NCBI GenBank assembly: GCA_037102815.1
Contig: BTPP01000001.1
Span: forward strand, 6,287,001-6,351,000
DNA length: 64,000 nucleotides
Reading direction: 5' to 3'
DNA from: Neurospora intermedia
Taxonomy: Eukaryota > Ascomycota > Sordariomycetes > Sordariales > Sordariaceae
Position numbers and translations under genes: made by a program
In this document: in pieces, positions 59,908-64,000 of the stretch
Position numbering within the stretch: position 1 is the first letter of the stretch
Layout: every line of letters starts with the position of its first letter
Notes under the pieces: model-generated
What the model was told of the DNA's origin: nothing
The model's input: the letters and a program-made list of their open reading frames with translations, nothing else
Databases searched by the model: none

Positions 59908-60997
59908 AATATCCCTCTTTCCTTGATATCTTTTTTTTTTCCCCAGTACTCATTCTTTTTGTTTTGTTTAGCTTGGTTTTTGTATCCTATCTCTCTATCA
60001 TTTCCTTGTCTTAAAATGTATAATCCTTGGTTTAGAGTGAACTTGAGAAAATACCAAATTAGGCCATTGGATATATACTTTGATGCCTATTGAACGCAGC
60101 TTCACCGGATAACCAACTGAACTATTTGTTGAGTATGGGTTATGTTATTGTTTTGTGGTGCAGTCTTTCTAGAGACTTGAAAAATGGAATGAAGAAATAG
60201 CCTTGTCGGATAAACTACATGATACAGTTGAATGATGCTGGTCTGATTTGTTTGCTTTGATCAAGTCTTGTCTTAATATGGAAGAGGAAGAAAGGGGTAA
60301 ATCACAAAGTAAAAATTCTTATACTTCGGAAGGCGGGAATGAAACCTACTACTTAACAGCACACGAATAGAAAGATAGCCAGATACTTAAGTGTACCATT
60401 TCGTGTATGTAGCTACTACATGTATATATACATGATAGAAAGACACTCAATGACGGAAGAAAACCACAATGAATGGCCTCTTGGAACACAATGGCTTAGT
60501 AGTGTCCAAAACTCGTTTGGCTGTATCTCCGCTTTCATCACGGTCCATAATCAAAAGGATGAAAAATAGCAGGCAGCTAGCAACTGTTTGAACGATCCCG
60601 GTTCTTTGTTCCTTCAGTCAGCGTTTTCAGCAATTCAGTCGTTTATAGCAGGCAGCTAGAGCAGAAGAGATGCCTAGCCGGAAGTATAAGTTCCACTTCG
60701 TGGTTGAAAGGATACTAATCATGTCAAACAAAGCTCCCATCTCCTAGGCCCATTATCCGTAAATGATGAATGGAGGAGTATGAGTATAATAGACCGCGTT
60801 TCTTCTGCGGGAAAGCAAAAAATGGAGCAAAGAGAGCTCATAGAAACTTCCGAGCACAGTTCAATGTACCGACCTCCGCCTCATGATCCCACCAAGCCAA
60901 CCTCATTGATTTATTCACGGTTGCTAGCTTCTGCCTTCCAATGACCGGTTTCATGGATTGCCAGATCTCATCATCCAATGGACCGCTCAATCTGGTT
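59908..60997. other. intergenic region
   Basis: 1.09 kb with the peroxiredoxin 3' UTR and the 3' flank of the zinc-cluster gene. No frame of note. Confidence 0.6.
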
Positions 60998-61788
60998 TCA
61001 TTCCGGGACTGAGCGCCTGGCCTTCAGGTAGGTGCAAACTGGAATATTTGTTAATGTAGGCCAGAGGAAGCCCCAACACGGACAAGAGTCAGTGGTGTTG
61101 ATGTCGACTTACGTAGTTTCTTACTCTTGCAAAACTCGCACTGCTCTGCATCTTGACGCGCAACACACTCGCGATTCCTGGCCCTGCACTGGTTGCATTT
61201 CGTATTGTACTCAATATTGTCGGTATCAAGGCTGTAACAGGCTAAGTGGAAAGGTTTCGTCAACAGGACAGAATTGCAGAATACGGGTTCGAAGGATACG
61301 GTAGCTTACCTAGCCCCTCAAACTCACACATTGTGCATCGTGGCACTTTGCGGTCGCAGTTTTTTGGAGTGGCTAACCCCATATAAAACCTACACGGCCT
61401 ACACGCATCCATCAACTTCCCTGTATAGGAACAGACTGTGGAATGTGTCAGCAAGCTTGGCTAGAAGCTTACAACAAGAGACATAAAAAGGAAACTGCGC
61501 TAGCCTACCTTGTCCGTTTTTGTCGCAATGAAAGCAATACGGATACTGGCGGTTGCATCTGTTGTTGTCCAGAGGCCGACATTGATCACATACAATTGGC
61601 ATTATTTCAATGACACGGCCATACTGTAGCGGCCGATGTGAACTGGGGGCCGAGGAAGATGGTACAGATTGATCGTCCATCTCAGCTAGTAGAGATTGAT
61701 CGTCCATCTCAGCTAGTAGAGATTGATCGTTCATCTCAGCTAGTAGAGATTGATCGTCCATCTCAGCTGGAAGAGATTGATCGTCCAT
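60998..61788 (-). CDS. small protein with three tandem Zn2Cys6-like clusters
   Basis: Four exons: 61788-61509, 61435-61310, 61241-61113 and 61038-60998, 191 residues; introns of 73, 68 and 74 nt. After five copies of a nine-residue repeat (MDDQSLLAE type) and a Ser-rich linker come three cysteine modules: C-x2-C-x7-C-x6-C-x2-C-x6-C (CDQCRPLDNNRCNRQYPYC and on), C-x2-C-x11-C-x6-C-x2-C-x6-C (CRPCRFYMGLATPKNC and on) and C-x2-C-x6-C-x8-C-x2-C-x6-C (CNQCRARNRECVARQ and on). All 18 cysteines are kept. Gal4-type Zn2Cys6 domains bind DNA as binuclear zinc clusters, normally one per protein with a large regulatory domain; none is present here. The start is uncertain: 61788 is the first ATG in frame, but an upstream exon is possible. 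Function unknown. Confidence 0.7.
61666..61788 (-). repeat. 27-bp tandem repeat, about 4.5 copies
   Basis: Period 27 bp, encoding five MDDQS blocks (one MNDQS) spaced by LLAE or LPAE; nearly identical copies, so recent. Confidence 0.9.
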
Positions 61789-63032
61789 CTCAGCTGGAAG
61801 TGCGTTGAAAGAAGTATAAGAGACAGGGAAAACTAATGGCACAGGTTGGACTGATGTAAGCCTGGAGCGTAACGATGGATCGTCTCAATATCTTGGTGTT
61901 TCTGCGTTGAATAGAAGGCAAATGAAAAAAGCAAAAGCATTCTTGATTGGAGGGGGCATGAATTGGGGGACAAGGACTTCTACTTGTATTTGTTTCCATT
62001 GTAGCATCCATATGGTCTGCTGGTTGAGGACTTCCACGAGAAGACGCAACGGCGGGTGAGAGAATGAGCACTCCTGCCAGTCTCAACTGTCGTGACTCTC
62101 GTCCCGCTCTCTGATGTAAACGCACTTGGTAAGTACGTAGTTACCTAGAGGTAGGTAGCCACGCCCAAACAAAAAAAAAAAAAAAAAAGGTGGTCACTCA
62201 CTGAGTGCCTGCCGTGGAGCCCAGACTTCCTTCCTTGATGACGTTTGGCGGGTGAGTTCTCATCCTACGCGCCTGCCTCTGCTTATTCAAAGGCCCCCCA
62301 TTGTGCCAGTACCCGCGCCCGCCCGTGTCATTCTCATACGTGCCTTCCAGTTTCTTTCCCTGACGTTCAATCTTTGGGAGCCTGCCGCGGTGAGACTCAG
62401 ATCAGACAGAGCTGCCACCTCAGGCTCACACCAGGCACGAGGCCACTCCTCCCACAACAGATTTCTTCAAGTTGCCTGCCACTTGGACCGGGCATCTTTC
62501 ACCCAAGTCCCCCCTCTTTCTTCTTCTTCCTCCTTCTTCCCTCTTCTTCCTCTCCCACCTTTTCTCTCCTCCTCCAGTCCTTCCTTCCACTCCATCCACA
62601 TCCCACTTGCCGACGCACTCGCATCAGGACCCATACTACCTTCCCTTGACTTCGACAAGAGGGAGCTCACAGGGTCTCTCTCAATCAACAAGCGCCGCGT
62701 AAGTGCCACCGTTTTTTATATTCCATCGTTTTCCCGTCTGTATCGCACCTTGTGGCCATCGCGAGCCGCGTCTTTGGTATCTCGCGTCTTCTTCTCTCAC
62801 TTCCACCTGAGCTTGACCATTGTGTTTCATTTCCGCAGCATCCTCCATACCCGTCCCACGTTTGTCTGTAGAGGTCATCTCTCACTCACAGCTTCCACCC
62901 ATCAACAACGCGACTTCATCTCACGTTTGACTCACCCTCGACGCACAGCTAACATCCCATCCTTCCACGCAGCGCAACGCTCCATCTGCTTTCCAGTAAT
63001 CCCAAAGACCCCACCGCAAAGCCGTGATCAAC
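61789..63032. other. divergent region zinc-cluster gene / zinc-knuckle gene
   Basis: 1.24 kb between facing starts. An A18 run lies at 62171-62188. 62480-62600 is a CT-rich leader-like tract; GTAAGT at 62700 may start a leader intron. The frame at 62252-63055 looks like leader sequence rather than protein. Confidence 0.5.
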
Positions 63033-64000
63033 ATGGCAACTTGGGAGACAAATGACGCTGCTTGGGGTGCGGGTGAAGGCCCTGCCTTTGCTGACAGCAA
63101 TGGCTTCGATGACCATGGTTCCGGCAACCCCGGTGACGGCTTTGCTGCTGCCGATGGCGCTGGCCATCAGGAGCCCAACGGTGCTTGTCACCGTTGCAAC
63201 GAAGAGGGGCACTATGCCCGCGAGTGTCCTAACGCTCCGGCTATGACCTGCCGCGAGTGTGACTCGCCCGACCACGTCGTCAAGGACTGCCCGGAGAGGT
63301 CCTGCAAGAACTGTGGCGAGAAAGGTAAGACCTATGTTCCCCCCGTACTCTTGGACACCATTTAGTGACTTTGCCAGGCCACACCATCGCCAAGTGTGAG
63401 GCGGCTCGCGCAATCGACCGCAGCCACTTGCCCGACAAGACCGTCGAGGAGGCCTGGAGCATGATTGTCGAGGCTGCGAATGAGAAGGAGGTCACTGAGG
63501 TCAAAGAGGCCATCCAGATTTACCTCAAGGCCAGCCCTGAGACGACTTACGTGCAGCTGGAGGAGGCCCTCCGTGCCCAGGATGTCAACCTGTGGCTGAT
63601 TGCCATTGAGAGGCCCGTCATGACCACCATGACCAACATGAATTTGCAGGGCGGCCTCAACATGAAGTACACCGTCACCTACCGGTTCCAGTGGAACCCT
63701 CCCCGTCCTCGCGACCGCGAGTTGTGGCCGGCCGATGTTGCCAAGAATCTTGAGCGCCTGCAGGACGCTGGTGAGGTTGTCTCTCGCGGCATACCCAAGT
63801 GCGGCAACTGCGGCGAGTTGGGGCACATTCGGAAGAGCTGCCCTGAGGAGGGTGCGGAGAAGGAGGAGCTTGTCATCAAGTGCTTCAACTGTGAGGAAGT
63901 CGGCCACCGTATCCGCGACTGTAAGCTCCCCCTTCTACCGCGGAGTAAGATTCAGTCTAACGTTGTATAGGCCCCATTCCTCGCGTGGACAAGTTTGCCT
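63033..64000 (+). CDS. zinc-knuckle (CCHC) protein, cut by the right edge
   Basis: Exons 63033-63324, 63378-63920 and 63971 to the edge; about 288 residues visible. An acidic Gly/Ala-rich start is followed by three knuckles (CHRCNEEGHYAREC, CRECDSPDHVVKDC, CKNCGEKGHTIAKC). A helical region of about 110 residues follows (KTVEEAWSMIVEAANEKEV, LKASPETTYVQLEEALRA), then two more knuckles (CGNCGELGHIRKSC, CFNCEEVGHRIRDC). The second knuckle has Asp in place of the usual Gly before His. Introns fall inside knuckles 3 and 5. The helical insert sets it apart from the Gis2/CNBP type at 24705. Probably binds RNA or single-stranded DNA; the exact role is not known to me. Confidence 0.85.

Noticed and set aside
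62252-63055. 267-codon plus-strand frame before the last gene
   Set aside because: Pyrimidine-rich leader translated as Ser/Leu/Pro; the true gene begins at 63033 in another frame.
1-64000. CRISPR arrays, operons, prophage
   Set aside because: The DNA is eukaryotic with introns; no regularly spaced repeats of the CRISPR type were seen.

Overview
The window looks like nuclear DNA of a filamentous ascomycete, most probably a Neurospora species. Genes have short introns (mostly 50-120 nt) with GTRNGT donors, CTRAC-like branch sites and YAG acceptors, and codons favour C in the third position. Two long AT-rich blocks carry the signature of repeat-induced point mutation (RIP): CpA and TpG nearly gone, TpA in excess, former reading frames riddled with stops. 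The complex I subunit at 55960-56826 agrees with my recollection of the N. crassa 21.3-kDa subunit.

Layout. 0-4.2 kb: little but a possible gene end at the left edge and many short TGTAGTG-type motifs. 4.2-15.2 kb: ribosomal protein L5 (-), HAD-family phosphatase-like protein (+), Ubp3/USP10-type deubiquitinase (-), Sae2/CtIP-type DNA-end resection factor (-). 17.3-24.1 kb: a RIP-destroyed 6.7-kb element. 24.7-28.9 kb: Gis2/CNBP-type zinc-knuckle protein (+) and a cytochrome b5-acyl-CoA dehydrogenase fusion (-). 29.4-33.7 kb: a second RIP-destroyed 4.4-kb element. 35.5-48.5 kb: polyamine-oxidase-like flavoenzyme (+), the autophagy lipid-transfer protein Atg2 (+), a tRNA-Arg(ACG) and a sphingolipid delta-4 desaturase (-). 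49.4-59.9 kb: an ER-lumenal DnaJ (-), spliceosomal helicase Prp2/DHX16 (+), Lto1-like protein (+), complex I 21.3-kDa subunit (-), PrxQ-type peroxiredoxin with a long charged tail (+). 61-64 kb: a small gene with three tandem Zn2Cys6-like clusters (-) and a second zinc-knuckle protein running off the right edge (+).

Apart from the two elements this is an ordinary housekeeping neighbourhood without operon-like organisation. Several pairs are divergent (rpl5/HAD, DnaJ/prp2, nuo-21.3/peroxiredoxin) and probably share promoter regions.

Two things stand out. First, the 191-residue protein at 60998-61788 has three complete sets of six cysteines in Zn2Cys6 spacing; in each an intron of the same phase falls just before the sixth cysteine, as if one exon had been duplicated in tandem. 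Second, the two RIP-dead elements appear to share one plan: terminal inverted repeats, a Tc1/mariner-like DDE transposase relic reading inward from one end, and a second relic (Lys-rich start, Cys-type motif) reading inward from the other. All splice models were made by eye and were not checked against transcripts.
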